A stretch of 64,000 bases of DNA, taken from contig JAZARR010000062.1 in assembly GCA_037389465.1 (NCBI GenBank), positions 27,407-91,406 on the forward strand, given 5' to 3'. Below are positions 26,531-39,213 of this stretch, piece after piece. A program made the position numbers and the translations under genes. Numbering within the stretch: the stretch's first letter is position 1; each line of letters opens with the position of its first letter. This DNA is from Baylisascaris procyonis (Eukaryota > Nematoda > Chromadorea > Rhabditida > Ascarididae). Below the pieces are notes generated by a model, which was given only the letters and a program-made list of their open reading frames with translations, was not told where the DNA came from and made no database searches.

Positions 26531-29310
26531 ATGGCGATGCGGCAAGCTTCTCGTCTTGTTCTTTCCGAAAATTTACCGGCATGTATCATCGTCGAAAGAA
26601 AGGTCTGTCTTTTTTTTGGTATGTTTTTTTTTTCCTTTTTAGTAGGTTTTTTGCCTTCACCCCTACTATTTGAGTGTTTTCAAAAATGAAACACTCAGTA
26701 TGTCGTAATAAAAAAAAAATATCTAAGCAATTTATTCTGTTGTGAATAAATTTTCAGAATTCTTTAATAAATCTTCAAACGATTTTTAAAAATCTTTGAA
26801 ATAGTTTTGCATTGCGGTTGTTGAAAGTATTTCTCGAAGCGATCTTTCCTTAGAGTCACCTAATGCTTTTTATAAATAAGTCCGATTTTTTAAATAAATA
26901 AATTGTTTCATAAATAAATAAATGTTTTATATTTTATAAATAAGTTAGATTATTTTCCATATTTTATAAATATAAATATTCTGAACATATTTTTTTGCGC
27001 ATAAAAATTATAATTTAAAGACATCAATGCAAAAGATGTCTGCAATATCGGCGTATCGCATCCTTAAATTTGATGGCATTCGATTTCGTATCGCAGATTC
27101 TCGAATCATTACTGCATCCGATTACATCAAACGACTTATTACACGTGGTTAGAATTCTTTTTATTGAAAGCAATAGGTCATCATTAAGGAATTTTCATAA
27201 ATTATACAAAAAATACCTGTTATATCACTACCTGTTAAATTGTTAAATGTAATGTTATTTCTATTTACATGTTAATTAATTATGTAAATTTATTTAAATA
27301 CAATATTTTATTGTTCGATATCCGTAAATATTTCAACTTATTCTTCGTTACTGTCGGCGATAATATTACCGCTCACCATTTCTAGCCTATTGACTGTTAT
27401 CAAAAATTTGCATATCGGTTAATTGCGCTGAAATTTTGCACCGTCATATATAATCTCTAATGAGCTGTCAATCCCTAGTTCTATGTTTGTCGCCAATAAT
27501 GTATAAATACAAATTTGAGCGCCGAAAAAGAAATTTGTAAAAATATTTATGAAACAAATGAAACAATAAGTTGGCGGATGTATTTTAGGAAAATGCCCCG
27601 TCGTAATAAATCTAGATTATCTCAAAGAACGGCACCGCTATTTAACGAGTGATGGAATTGCGAATGCAATTGATTACGCTAATGGTCGTGCTATTATTCC
27701 ACTAAATATGGTATACAGCTAAAAATTTTTTTGCATTGAAAAAATTCTGCATTCCTTTCGTTGGGACACTGTTGGATTTACGTTAATTTCTTCAATCCTT
27801 AATTTATTTATAAGATCGTTTTTCTATTTGAAGTTAATTCTATAATATTTTTAAGTTTGTATTGCTATCATACTTGCTCTTTTAGATATACTATTTTTAT
27901 GCATTATTTTTTTAAAAATTTTTATAAGAAGAACAAAATGTAGAAATACTAAATTTTTTAAAATTTTTCATAAAATTTTTTATAAAACGAGAAGAATTAA
28001 AATGCAAAATAAACGAATTTTAATGGCCAATTTGATTTTCTTAAATTTGAAAATAATATTTCATTATTTATTGATTGAGATATATATATACTGTTAAATG
28101 TTTGAATATTTTTTTGATAAATCTTTATTTTACTTATTGAACAAATAAAGATGTTTTAAAGTTGCATAGATAAGTTGCTAACAAGTTGTTGAGAAAATTT
28201 CACGTACTATGAAAATTATTTCAAAAATAATCCCACATAAGAAATTCAAAAAAAAACAATTCAATTTATGAATATATCACAGATCGTGGAATCGTTAGCA
28301 GCATCAAATGCTTTACAAATGTGGGAAATGTATGCGGAAATTAATCGACAACTTATTATGCTTGCTTCGATGCCACAGAGCGCACCATTTGCGATTGCGA
28401 TAGTAAATATTGATGTGATCTCTGCTGATTCGAGGAATATCATCTATGAGGTTGGTGATTTTTTTTTTTTTTTTGAATATTTGATTGTCTATTGTTTATA
28501 AATTTTTTGATTCATTGATCATATTATGCAAAATTTGTATCGTAGCAGTAATGTTCTATGGTCTTTTTTTATAAATAACACAATCTACCAGTACAATTTG
28601 GAAAGTTCCATTGAAAAATTTTATTGAATTCTGATATATAATTTTGTAATTTTCTCTTGCTATTACTTAGATGATCGTCTCGAATATGTCTCGAAAGCAT
28701 GAATATAATCCGCTAAATTAGACCTTGAATTTTCCCACTTATTTTGATAATACTATCTGGTTATCTTAAAGATTTAGAAGGCTTATTTGCAGCATGCTTT
28801 TCGGATTCTCAACGAAGCGATCATTCAGCCAACTTTTTCGGCGATTAGTCTATATTCACTAAAGTTTTTCGTCAATTTTTTAATTGGAAAGGTACATTTA
28901 AACGCAAATATAGTCTCATGTAGAATAACCTTATTTGTTTGGTGATCACTAAATGCGGCGGAAGATTATTTCGGGTTTCATTGAATTCTAGATGTAAATT
29001 CAAAAAATCAATGATGTTTTTAAATTAGGCTTTTTAAAAAAAAAAATTCTCATGTGTTTCTATTCTTGAGCGTTACTGTAAAAATTACAAAATTTTCTGT
29101 TTTATTTTTGTAAAATTTTATCTTTTTTTTTTTCAGATATTCGAGACGGAAAACGATGAGCGTAAGAAAGAGATTGCAAAGCTGATAGCAAAATCTCTAA
29201 CAATTTGGCTTGAGGGTAAATGTGATGGAGAACGTGAGGTAATCCCGCTGATCGTTTTTAATTCAGTAAAGTTTATTTAAAACTTTATATATTTCTGCTA
29301 ATTAATATAA

Positions 29311-29381
<71 letters not shown>

Positions 29382-31131
29382 ATATATATATAGAGTAGTG
29401 TAAGTAATATAAGTAATGAATATAAGTAATAGGGAGTAAATTTTGGCGGAATTTTATAAATAGAAATTATTTAAGACTAGTCAATCTTCAACCACACTAA
29501 AAAGAATTAAAACAATGAATAAGGCAATTTTATAATATACATTCGTTAACAATTGTAATATTACTATATTACTGAAACATTTATAATGCTCATTACTATT
29601 TTATTCCGAATTCATTCCACTATATTATTGAATAAATTTACTTCTCTTGAATAATTTAATTATTAATTAATAATATTTATTTTGCATATTAAATATTGAA
29701 ATAATTTTTCAGCATTTTCAACAAATATTTCATAAAATAAAACCATATTTAGTGGAAAATATTATTGATGATTTGAAGACAGCCGATGAATTAGATGAAA
29801 TTACGAATCGAAATGAAATCTCGATGTGAGTATATCGACTATTTTTTTTTTTTAATATTTCTTAAATATTTAATACTAATTTGCATATTGAATTTATGCA
29901 TCATTCATTATTTTTATGTTCCCTTTATCAGTGATAACTCTAATAATTTGATCAAAAGGCAATTTCTCTATGTAAATTTTTTCGTTTATTTTCAGTCCAT
30001 CCTGGTAAAATGGTTTCGTTTACGCTGCTTAATTCACTAAAATCAATGGGAATATAAATATGTTTTATGAATTCTTATAGTTGCTTTTGTATATATTTTT
30101 TTTGTAATTTCATCTCTGCATATATTTAAATAATTTCACAATAATATATTTAAAATTTTTCCTTCAACGATAACGTAAAATTTTATAAGCTAAACCTCTA
30201 AATTAAGCCTTTTTTTAACTTTTGAAATTTATGCGTTAATTATTAAATTTATTGAATGTCATGATTTTACTTAATGGAATCACATCTTATAGAAATAAAT
30301 TTTGCCGGCTGAAATTTTCTACTTCATAGTAAAGATTATCCACAGTGATATTCAAAAAATATCGACAGTGTACAATTAATAATCTCGTCCTCTCTATCGC
30401 TGTAATGGTTTTGCGAAATGAAGGGAATGATTTAGGTAACGAGATTAGACAAAAAATTAGACAATATTATAGAAAAACTATTCAATGCCGCAAACATTAA
30501 TTATTTCTTAATTCTAATGAAGAAAGATGGAAGCCAATGTCCATTGAAAATGACCACTGTCCAAGAGAAGAGCATCTAGAAATTTATAACGACGAATAGT
30601 GAGATCAGATTAGATCCATCGTTTCTAGTCGACTTTTAAGGAGAGGCATAATTTTATTCCGGATTTCTCAAAGGGGACAGGGTGGAAGCTTTGATCTATA
30701 AAGATGGAATGGATGGTCGTCAACTGCGTTTTGAAGGTGTAAAAATCTGAGTATGGGGATGCGAGGACGCATTGCCCACCGCCTCTCTTGTTCCCCTCTT
30801 CACTCGCCAATCTATTTTACTAATCCTTGCCTTTTGGCATTTCATAGACCCCTATGCGCAATATGAAACACTAATATCGCCTGCTTGACTATATTCGTCC
30901 ATTGTTCAAATAATTTGCATTTTCATGAAAAGTTTAGAACGACGAGTACAGCAAAGATTATTTATACACTGGACGAGAAGAATGGTGGAGTAATGGAGGA
31001 GTATTGGCCTGAGACCGAACTTGACCTCGTTTCATCTCGTCAGCCGGCTGGTGCTTCAGAAACCCAACTGAACCATAAATGCAAAACATGTAAGTTTCGT
31101 TGAGGTTTCCTTTTGGAGATTACTTACTCTT

Positions 31132-31208
<77 letters not shown>

Positions 31209-32020
31209 GTGTTATCTTGTATTATAATTATTGCTCACAATTTAGAGTGTTCATATAGGATGATCTTATTAGTTTTAAAGGGAAAGCATTAAATAAGCTT
31301 TCAGATGTGTTTCATGGTGTTGAATTGCCACCAGTTGAACCGGATGCAAATGGAGTACGAAACTATGCATTTGTTGTATGTTGTTTATTTCCTTTATTCA
31401 TCGTTTATACTTGCAGAAATCGTTTCTTGATGATAAAACAAACTGCTATTTTTGTTTATATTTAAATTTTTTTTTTAAATATCAATTTATTAGATCGTTT
31501 TCATTAACACATTTATATAAAATAAGGTTAATAAATGCAAATAGAAAATAAAGAAAAAAGCTCTTATCTATGATAAGAGTCTGTGATATGATAATCTATG
31601 ATAATATTTAATAGCATTTCTAAATAAACGAATTAAGCTAATTGAATCGAAAATTTTTATTGTAAGAAAGTAGGATAATTGAAGGCGATCATTTTGTGAT
31701 AGAAGCAGCATTTTCCTCTTCTCTCCCCCCCCCCCCTCCTCCATTGATATTCTCCTCTCTTGATTTTGCCCCCTTTCTCCTGCTTATTTAAGATAGGCTG
31801 ACTAAACGGCAGGTTTATCATGGAAAATAAAAAGAAATGAGTTGAATTCTTCTTCCTTTTTTTTCAAAGTTTTTTAAACGCCAATTAAATTTTACAGATT
31901 GAATTCGAAACAACAAAGAAATTCCTCTCCACATCAGAGCAAAAACTCATTCGACTAGATCTCGATGCGATATTTGAGTGTCCATCTGATGAACGATCAA
32001 CTCAAATCGCACCAATATAA
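26531..32020 (+). CDS. Orphan 8-exon gene, 309 aa, function unknown
   Basis: I do not recognise this protein. Exons: 26531-26602, 27021-27147, 27589-27710, 28283-28450, 29137-29238, 29713-29825, 31273-31375, 31898-32020. All donors are GT, all acceptors AG, and phases agree; the sum is 930 nt. It begins MAMRQASRLVLSENLPACII and ends with QIAPI and TAA. The chain is mixed alpha/beta in appearance, with a helical charged middle (NDERKKEIAKLIAKSLTIW, residues about 165-185). No signal peptide, membrane segment or zinc motif is visible. The second exon might instead start at 27036. An in-frame acceptor at 31273 was preferred over a stronger-looking one at 31259 because only the former keeps phase. 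A cytosolic or nuclear protein is my inference. The transcript is on the same strand as the PDI gene, about 700 bp upstream of it. Confidence -1.
29310..29383. repeat. (TAAA)n microsatellite
   Basis: About 18 uninterrupted TAAA tetranucleotide units in the intron between exons 29137-29238 and 29713-29825 of the orphan gene. Confidence -1.
31135..31205. repeat. (AT)n microsatellite, ~70 bp
   Basis: A pure AT dinucleotide run just upstream of the 31273 exon of the 309-aa gene, within its intron. Confidence -1.
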
Positions 32021-32088
32021 ACGATACGATTAATGAGACAATCGTCATCACAATAGAAAGAAAAAATTAATTATTGATTTATTATATG

Positions 32089-32094
32089 AATAAA
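32089..32094 (+). terminator. Poly(A) signal AATAAA after the 309-aa orphan gene
   Basis: AATAAA lies 69 bases beyond the stop codon. It is the first canonical hexamer after the stop. In AT-rich DNA this is suggestive rather than proof. Confidence -1.
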
Positions 32095-32272
32095 TCAATA
32101 TGAATAATTGTGTTCCTTTTTTTTTTAGCACTAATTGCATTGTATAAATATTAAAATTCAAATAATTCGATATATACTTTCAAAGTTTCAATAATTTTTT
32201 TAAAAATATTCCTAAAGGAAAATCGGAAATTTCTCTTCAGCTAAAATATCGCAATCATTCATAATTAAATAG

Positions 32273-32273
<1 letters not shown>

Positions 32274-32316
<43 letters not shown>
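32274..32316. repeat. (AT)n microsatellite, ~43 bp
   Basis: A pure AT dinucleotide run followed directly by a poly-T tract, in the spacer upstream of the PDI gene. Confidence -1.
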
Positions 32317-32324
<8 letters not shown>

Positions 32325-32723
32325 TTATGGATAGTTCTTCACTATTGAAATAAATATTACAATTTAATAAGAGTATTTATTTTCGAGTAGTTTTATCCAT
32401 TTTTTGTTCGAACGTTTGTAAATGTGATTTAGCGATAATAAAGTTGAATTGATAACTAAATAAAATATATAAATGATAAAAGATAAGTTCGAAAATCGTC
32501 TAAAGTTTTATTAAAGAAATAATATTATAATATGATAAGATAACTATGAGTTGATTTAACACCCAATAACCGATAGCTAACAAATGTCTAAAATAGATGC
32601 CAAACAAGTAGAGCATATTGAAGTAGAGATGGGCGTGTTGTGTAAATTGTTGATTCGCCCGAACGACGACCTCGTTTAATGGCATGACAGTGCACTAAGT
32701 TTTACTTCGTTGACGAAACAAGA

Positions 32724-35700
32724 ATGGCATCTATGCTCATTCCTCTTCTAACGATCACCTTCGTCATTAATATTTACGCAAAGGTAATGAGCGCATGATG
32801 TGTTTTGAATATATTTTAATTCATTTATCTATTACAAATTTAATTATTTTTAATATTTTTCATCGAATAATATTAAATTACCAATTCTCGTAAATCCCCC
32901 CCCTTACCTTTAAAAAATCTAATCATCTCACCTATAGAATATTTTATTTGGAGAGAGAGGTGATTGTTATAGCACCCCTTCAATTTCCTCTTCTTCCTTT
33001 ATATCAATCGTTTACTGGAATGCAGTTGTTGCTAGTGAGACGTTATAGACAGGAGTGTATAACTGTAAAATTTATGAACGATAAAATAATTAGCAATGGG
33101 AGCACGTTTATATGTTTTGCGGATTAACCTTTCCATAATAATCCTAGGTATAGAGAGAGAGAGAGAAAGAGAGAGAGAGAGGGGGACAGAGGGACAGAGG
33201 GAAACAGAGAAGGACAAAGAGCAAATAATCAAAAACGCCGCAAGAAGGATCTAGTCTTTCTGGATCTTTTTTTTCAGTCCATTATTTCTAAAAAGAAATA
33301 ATCTTTCAAAGAATAAGTCAATTGTCTCTTCATTACTATAATATAAAGAATCCCTCATGAAGACACAATTAAAATAAGTAGTGACCATTGTTGAGAAGGA
33401 TTTCGTTGATGAATGCTTCTAATCTCTAAAATGAAATCATCTCCCTCATATTTTTTATTTAAAAAGACAAATAGATACACTATTAAATGCTTTCTAATTT
33501 TCCACAAAATGCATTACGACGAGTCTGTCTGTCTGTCTGCCTGTCTTTTGTCTGTCTGTTTAATGGTTTCAAATCTCGAATCACAAAAACGACAGTAATA
33601 GATTTTAATGAATATAACCTGAAATAGGTAGATATGTGTAAAATTGAACAGGTAGGTATATGATAAAATTGTTGTCCTGCAGAAAGTCGTTAAGCTGTTT
33701 GGTTTAATTAGACATGGTTACATAAAACACGTATCGTGCAGGCTTCTTTGGCGCGTTTTCCATTTTTTTTTTTTTGACTATAATGTTGATATGTTCTTCG
33801 CGAAAACCGCAAGTAGATTATAGTTTAGGTGTCAAGTGATCGCAAGTGGCCAAAGTGACCTTGAAATGACCTTACCAGATATCACACCTTACACTTGAGT
33901 AGCATGAAGCTCTAGTATTATGCGGGAAATTGCGACATTTTCACTGTCGTCCCCCTCTCTTCGGCCCTCTTCACCGACAATGATCCCTCCGATGTCCCAT
34001 TGAAGTATGATACTAATTGGAACGCCTTTCTAAACTTTTGGTACCTATCAATTTCCATTTCAGTAAAAAATCAATCAAAAAAAAAAAAACGACACTATTT
34101 TAATGCAATATTCGAAATCTATTTCATAAATGAATACTTTCAATCGCTAAATTAGAAAGAAAACGAATCGATTCGCAATCGTTATCGTCGAAACCGGATC
34201 ACTGTTGTAAAGTGCAATTCAATTTTGTGTATTATATGAGCAATAAGTTTTCTTTTTGCAAACAATTTCCTTATATTGCAGTTGTTTTTTTTTTTTTTTT
34301 TTTGTTGAAACAATTGCAATAATTCTTTTAAAAGAAATTTTTTTGCAAACTTTTTTTTTTAAATTGAATAAAATTTGAATGAAATCTGCATTACATTTGA
34401 AATTATTTCCACTAAATTTTTGTTAATTAATTAAAATAATCAAAACCAATATCATTATTTACTCATTTCTAATCATTTAATTATATCGTTGAAAACCTTT
34501 TCTCGATGAATAAAAGCGGTCTTCTATTTTCTTCAGTCGTAGTTTTCAATTTTTCTGCCACTCGTTTTTGCGGATTTTATGAATATTTTTTCACATTTTT
34601 CAACCTTTTATGAACATTTTTTCTGTATTTTCCAACTTTTATGAATATTTTTCCATATTTTTCAACCTTTTTGAATATTTTTCTATATTTTTCAACTCTT
34701 ATGAACACCCATATGAACATCTATAAATATTTCCAACCTGTATGAAACGAATGCGTGAAATAAATAATACGATGATTAAGTATGGAAGAGGAAATAACTG
34801 CATAGGAGATATGCATAGTTCATTATGAATACTTGTAAAGAAAAATTTATTTTCCGGAATATGCTGATGCGAGTCAACGTTTTTCAGGGCAAGCCGGATC
34901 CGGTAACTATATTCAAAAGGAATACCGGAAAGGCAATTTTCACAAAAGATTTTCCATACTATAGTGTTCTTATCGAATCGAAAGAATCTGACGACTATGA
35001 CGATCATTTTGAAGAGTTCGAATACGCTGCAAAACATTTCGATGATAAAGTAAACTTTCATTCGACGATAAAAGAATATTACTTTAAATCCTTTTCCATA
35101 GTAATTGAAAAAAAAAGCAGTTATATTTTAAGCTTTTATAAACTAAAATAGTAATATATATTTATTGATCAATTAAATTTTGGAATTTTTCCAAGAAATT
35201 CCTCAACTATTTTATTTTACTTCGAATATTATGCTTCTATTTTTTTTTTTAAATATTTCACGAGTTTGATAAATCTTAAGGAGTTGCTGCGATTAAAATT
35301 TTTATTTAATAAGTCGATAAGGTAAGCATTAATTTAAAATATTATACCTCTATTTGAATATTATATTATATTATTATGTTATATTATTCAATATTATATA
35401 TACCTGTTTTTAATAATTGTTTTTGATGAAGTTTTAACGAATTTTTTATAATAATATACCTATAAGAATTTATTCATGATCTATGTTTATTCTTTGTTTT
35501 ATAGGAATCATCGAAAAAGTATAGAATGCTTCAGCTGCTTCCTAAATTTTTGAATGCATCTTTCTTTCTATTTCATTCGATTCGTCGAGTAGAACCTATG
35601 AGAAAATATATAAAATTAGATAATCTTCTCTTTATAATTTATTATAATATAAATTATTGTAATAATATAAATAATTTGTAATTTTATTTGTAATAATAAA

Positions 35701-37978
35701 AATATCGTTCCAATTTCCAACGAAAAACAATACTCAATTTTGAATTATATTTAAGAAAAAAAATGCAGCACTCTATTTTTATGAATTTCATTGTTTTGTT
35801 TTTTTTTTACAACTTCAGTATAATAAAATCAAAAAAGAATAAAACGAGAAAATTGCGAATTTATTTTTATAGGTGAGATTTATTTTTATCAATACCGATG
35901 TGGAGGAAAATTGGGAAACAATCGAATATCTTGGTCTTATCGCCGAAGATGTGCCAACTATACTTTTCATCGATCTTACTACTGGTCTTAGCAAATATAA
36001 AGCCGAATTTAGTGAGGTAATTTTTTATTATAAATAATTTTTTTTCTTTAAATTTAAATTTTAGTAAAAGATTTTGGACTTTTATTCCTATTTCATTCTC
36101 TATGGGTTTTCATATTTGATCCGAGAATATTTTCGCAAAAACAAATTGCAACATTACAATACAACGAATATATAGTTGCAGTATATAAAAAAAGTAAGGA
36201 ATCATAACAGATCGAATAATTGGTCACCGCATTATTGCTCATAAATCTTTGCAAATAGCTCTTGAAAATTTGCATTTCCACCAATATTTTGCATATTACT
36301 ATTTTATTATAAAATTTGCAATCTTTTTTTCTCTATTTTACAAATTCTTCGAATTTGTTATTATATACCCATCATATATGGCGTATTTATTAGCATCTAA
36401 GTGTCAATATTTTCAAAAAAAAAAAAAAAAATCGATATCCCATTTAATATTCTTTGAATAAATTTTGCGGACTAAAATTGCATAAAAATTTTCCAAAAAA
36501 AAATTTTTTTTTCATCTGAGTGAAAATTTAATTTTTTGTTTGGTTTTTTTTTTAAATTATTTAGCGATTTATTCATTGTACTAGTAATATTATTTTACTG
36601 CAAGTTCGATGCAAACCAGAACAATCGGACTGGTACTAGTAATGAGCTCTCCAAATGTATCAGTATCCCTCCTCATCCCCGCTCTCCTCTCTTCCCCACC
36701 CCCCTCCCCCTCCCCAATTGCTAAAATTTATGCTCTTTGGTGGAGTTTTGAAGTAGTACACCGGAAGGGAATAAAAGCGCGATGAGCTTTCAAATGTAGA
36801 CTTCCAGATAAAGTATTAGTGAGAAGCATATTGTGAATGATCGGAGCAAACGCTTCTTTTATAGTTCAAGCAAGTAAACCATATGCTTGCATAAATGCTA
36901 AAAAATGACGGAAAATGTCGATAAAATATATTATTTAATTGTCTTTTCCATTTAGGATTTGGCCGATGGCAAAAATTTGAATATGCAAATTTCAATCATT
37001 TTAAAGTGCTCATAACTCTTATGGGAATTTTAAAGTCAATGCGAAAATGATTTAAAGAGATATATTTCTGTGGTAATATGCCTCTCATATTTCATTGCCG
37101 TCTTTTTCTAGCACTCGAATTAGAAGCTATTGGAAGACAAAAAAATCACGCAGACACATCTACTCAGTGATACAGTTTCTTAAAATTTGCAAAAAAAACG
37201 CGGACATTGTGTATGAAGAAAAAATAAATAAAAAAACATTAAAAAATATAAAATATAAATAAAAAATATAAAAAATAAATAAATAAATAAAATAAACGCA
37301 TTGCATTTTTTTTTCAGATCACAAGGAAGAATATCATTTCGTTCATTCAAGATTGTCTCGATGGTAAATCGGTGGCATTCCTAAAAAGTGAGGATATATC
37401 GAAAAATTGGGATGCAAAACCGGTGAAACAACTTGTCGGTAAAAACTTCGAAGAGATCGTTTTCGATCAGAAGAAAACCGCATTTGTTATGTTTTGTAAG
37501 TCGATTATAATATTACTAGAATTTAAGTTTGATCCTATTTCCTATAGAAATTGATCTTTTTTTTTAAATAATTAACATTTAAATTATTTATATACTTTAT
37601 CGATTAATTTTATGCAAATTTGCATATTTACAAATTTACATGTCATTTATAATTTATTTGATGTAATTCCCCCGTCGTAAATTCGATGCTTTCATTATTA
37701 TTGTACCAGAAATACTATATGGAATATAATTTCAACATTACGATTTAGTATAATTAATAGTCTATCTAAAATAAATAGATGAAATTTCTATATGATATCG
37801 ATTATACTTATTATATTTATTATAATAAATCAACTTTTAAATGTTCGATTTTAAATTAAATAAAATAATAAAATAGAGTCCGTATAAATTCACTTATATC
37901 TTATAAATATCATAATTGCTGCAGCTGCTCTACAAAATGACACCCTATAGAGATTCCGGGTGATCATCCAATAGTAAG

Positions 37979-38032
<54 letters not shown>

Positions 38033-39213
38033 CTAACAGTCTAAATTCACCTTGATCCTCATTTATATTCTTCAATACCTTCAAAAAAATTGATGCTGTC
38101 TTTTTTTTTTTAAATTGCGAAGAGGCCTCATATCATCTCGTATACTTCCGAATACGACATATTCCCTTGGGATGGGGCTATATTGGAGTGTTTACGATAA
38201 TCTTTATTTCCTCTCAGATGCCTCGTGGTGTACGGCTTGTAAGAATACAATGCCCGAGATTGAGAAGCTCGCCGAATTGTTCGCCGATAATAAGGATGTA
38301 CTTATCGCACGTATGGATGCAACTACAAATGAAATACCTCATATTCCCATACTTGATGTACCCACCTTAGCCCTTTTCATTAAGGGCAATAAAAAGGTAA
38401 CGATTTACCCACTGTTCACTAATTTACTACCTGAACCCCTGAGGGCAATGCGTAGTTTCTCTACTCGATCGTTTTCTTTGACTCTCCATTTCATCGACGT
38501 TCATCAGCAACTAATCAACTGAATCCTTGATTATTGCATGGGAAAGTGCGGGAATGAAGGGGTCGAACACCCAGTTCCGCAGCTTGAGCTCGACCTTTGA
38601 ATTTGAGTGTGAGTTGATTAATATTCGTATCAATAAAAATTTGGCTAAAGCAAATGAGGGATTTATATATGACGATAGATGTCATTCAATTTTCGTTGTT
38701 TATCGATTGGCTGAGAGGTTTTATTTGCAGCCAATTTATTATACGGACGATGAACGAACCGCTGAAGCTTTCTACAGATTTATAACTGTTCGAATGGAAG
38801 GGAAGGACTCAAAGAAAGAGAAGGAAGTTGTGGTGGAGGACGAGAAAGAACCAGATGAGGGACATGTTGGAGAGAAGAAAAAGAGCGAGAAAACGACGAA
38901 AGATGAAAAGAAAACTGCAACGAAGGAGGAGACAGAGAAAAAAACAAAGACTGCAGCAGATGACAAGAAGGAAGCGAAGGAAACGAAAGGGACAAAATCG
39001 AAAAAAGACACCGAATCAAAATTGGAAAAAGACGAAAAGCCGAAAAAAGAAAAAGAAAGAAAGGTAAAATCTGGAAAGAAACAAGTAGATGACGAGACAC
39101 AAGAGAAAACTACAAAGTCAGCAAAGAAAACGACAAAAGAGGAGAGTGAAGAGAAGCTAAAGAAAGATATGAAAAAATCTAAAGATGATAAGACCAAGAA
39201 GGATGAGCTCTAA
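32724..39213 (+). CDS. Protein disulfide isomerase-like protein, b'-a' only, with Lys/Glu tail and KDEL
   Basis: Exons 32724-32783, 34888-35049, 35873-36016, 37318-37495, 38218-38396 and 38731-39213 join in phase to 401 aa. Exon 1 encodes a signal peptide (MASMLIPLLTITFVINIYAK). Residues 21-165 match the b' thioredoxin-like fold of PDI (AAKHFDDKVRFIFINTDVEE). Residues 166-262 match the a' domain, including KQLVGKNFEEIVFDQKK, active site WCTAC (Cys186, Cys189), the conserved cis-proline 230 (DVPTL) and DDERTAEAF. Residues from about 265 form a very Lys/Glu-rich tail ending in the ER-retrieval signal KDEL. PDI enzymes form and rearrange disulfides in the ER lumen. Usual PDIs are near 500 aa with a-b-b'-a' order and CGHC. 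Here no a or b domain was found in the 2.1 kb first intron. An alternative ATG at 34825 would lose the signal peptide. Family assignment is firm; enzymatic activity is uncertain. Confidence -1.
33152..33216. repeat. (GA)n / GGGACAGA purine-rich repeat
   Basis: About 29 bases of GA repeats lead into two GGGACAGA units and further purine-rich sequence. It lies in the first intron of the PDI gene. Confidence -1.
33520..33562 (+). repeat. Dispersed repeat, CAGA/TCTG core (copy 4)
   Basis: Five consecutive TCTG-type units, a CCTGTC variant and further TCTG units, followed by TTTAATGGTTTCAAATC. It lies in the first intron of the PDI gene, in the same orientation as the 25.8 kb copy. Confidence -1.
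37983..38028. repeat. (AT)n microsatellite, ~46 bp
   Basis: A pure AT run within the intron between PDI exons 37318-37495 and 38218-38396. It gives an artefactual Ile-Tyr open frame. Confidence -1.
38229..38240 (+). other. PDI a' active-site codons (CTAC)
   Basis: TGT ACG GCT TGT encodes Cys-Thr-Ala-Cys, preceded by Trp, at the position of CGHC in classical PDI. The two residues between the cysteines set the redox potential in this family. Loss of the His normally lowers oxidase and isomerase efficiency; the effect here is inferred. Confidence -1.
38803..39213 (+). other. Lys/Glu-rich C-terminal tail with KDEL
   Basis: About 137 codons dominated by Lys, Glu, Asp and Thr (for example KKSEKTTKDEKKTATKEE) and ending KKDEL before TAA. 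Classical PDIs carry a short acidic tail; this one is much longer and strongly lysine-rich. The purine-rich coding strand also creates long open frames in other phases and on the opposite strand, which are shadows. The tail might bind calcium weakly, bind acidic partners, or simply be a disordered spacer; all of that is inference. Confidence -1.

Larger units (their letters stand above)
32021..32723. other. Intergenic spacer between orphan gene and PDI gene
   Basis: About 700 bases, very AT-rich, with a poly(A) signal near its left end and an (AT)n run at 32274-32316. No gene or RNA is supported here. The spacing is longer than the roughly 100 bp usual for nematode operons, so independent transcription of the PDI gene is more likely. 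Confidence -1.

Noticed and set aside
30885..31103. Plus-strand frame in the intron of the 309-aa gene with acceptor and donor
   Set aside because: Its length does not keep phase with the flanking exons; direct joining of 29825 to 31273 does.
33152..33216. Purine-rich tract as a coding exon
   Set aside because: It is a GA microsatellite; the apparent Ser-Leu repeat protein on the minus strand is an artefact.
32784..34887. Search for missing PDI a and b domain exons
   Set aside because: No CGHC-type codons and no thioredoxin-like segment bounded by splice sites were seen in this intron.
38772..39197. Minus-strand frames rich in Phe/Ser opposite the PDI tail
   Set aside because: They are the complement of the purine-rich Lys/Glu coding exon and have no splice or domain support.
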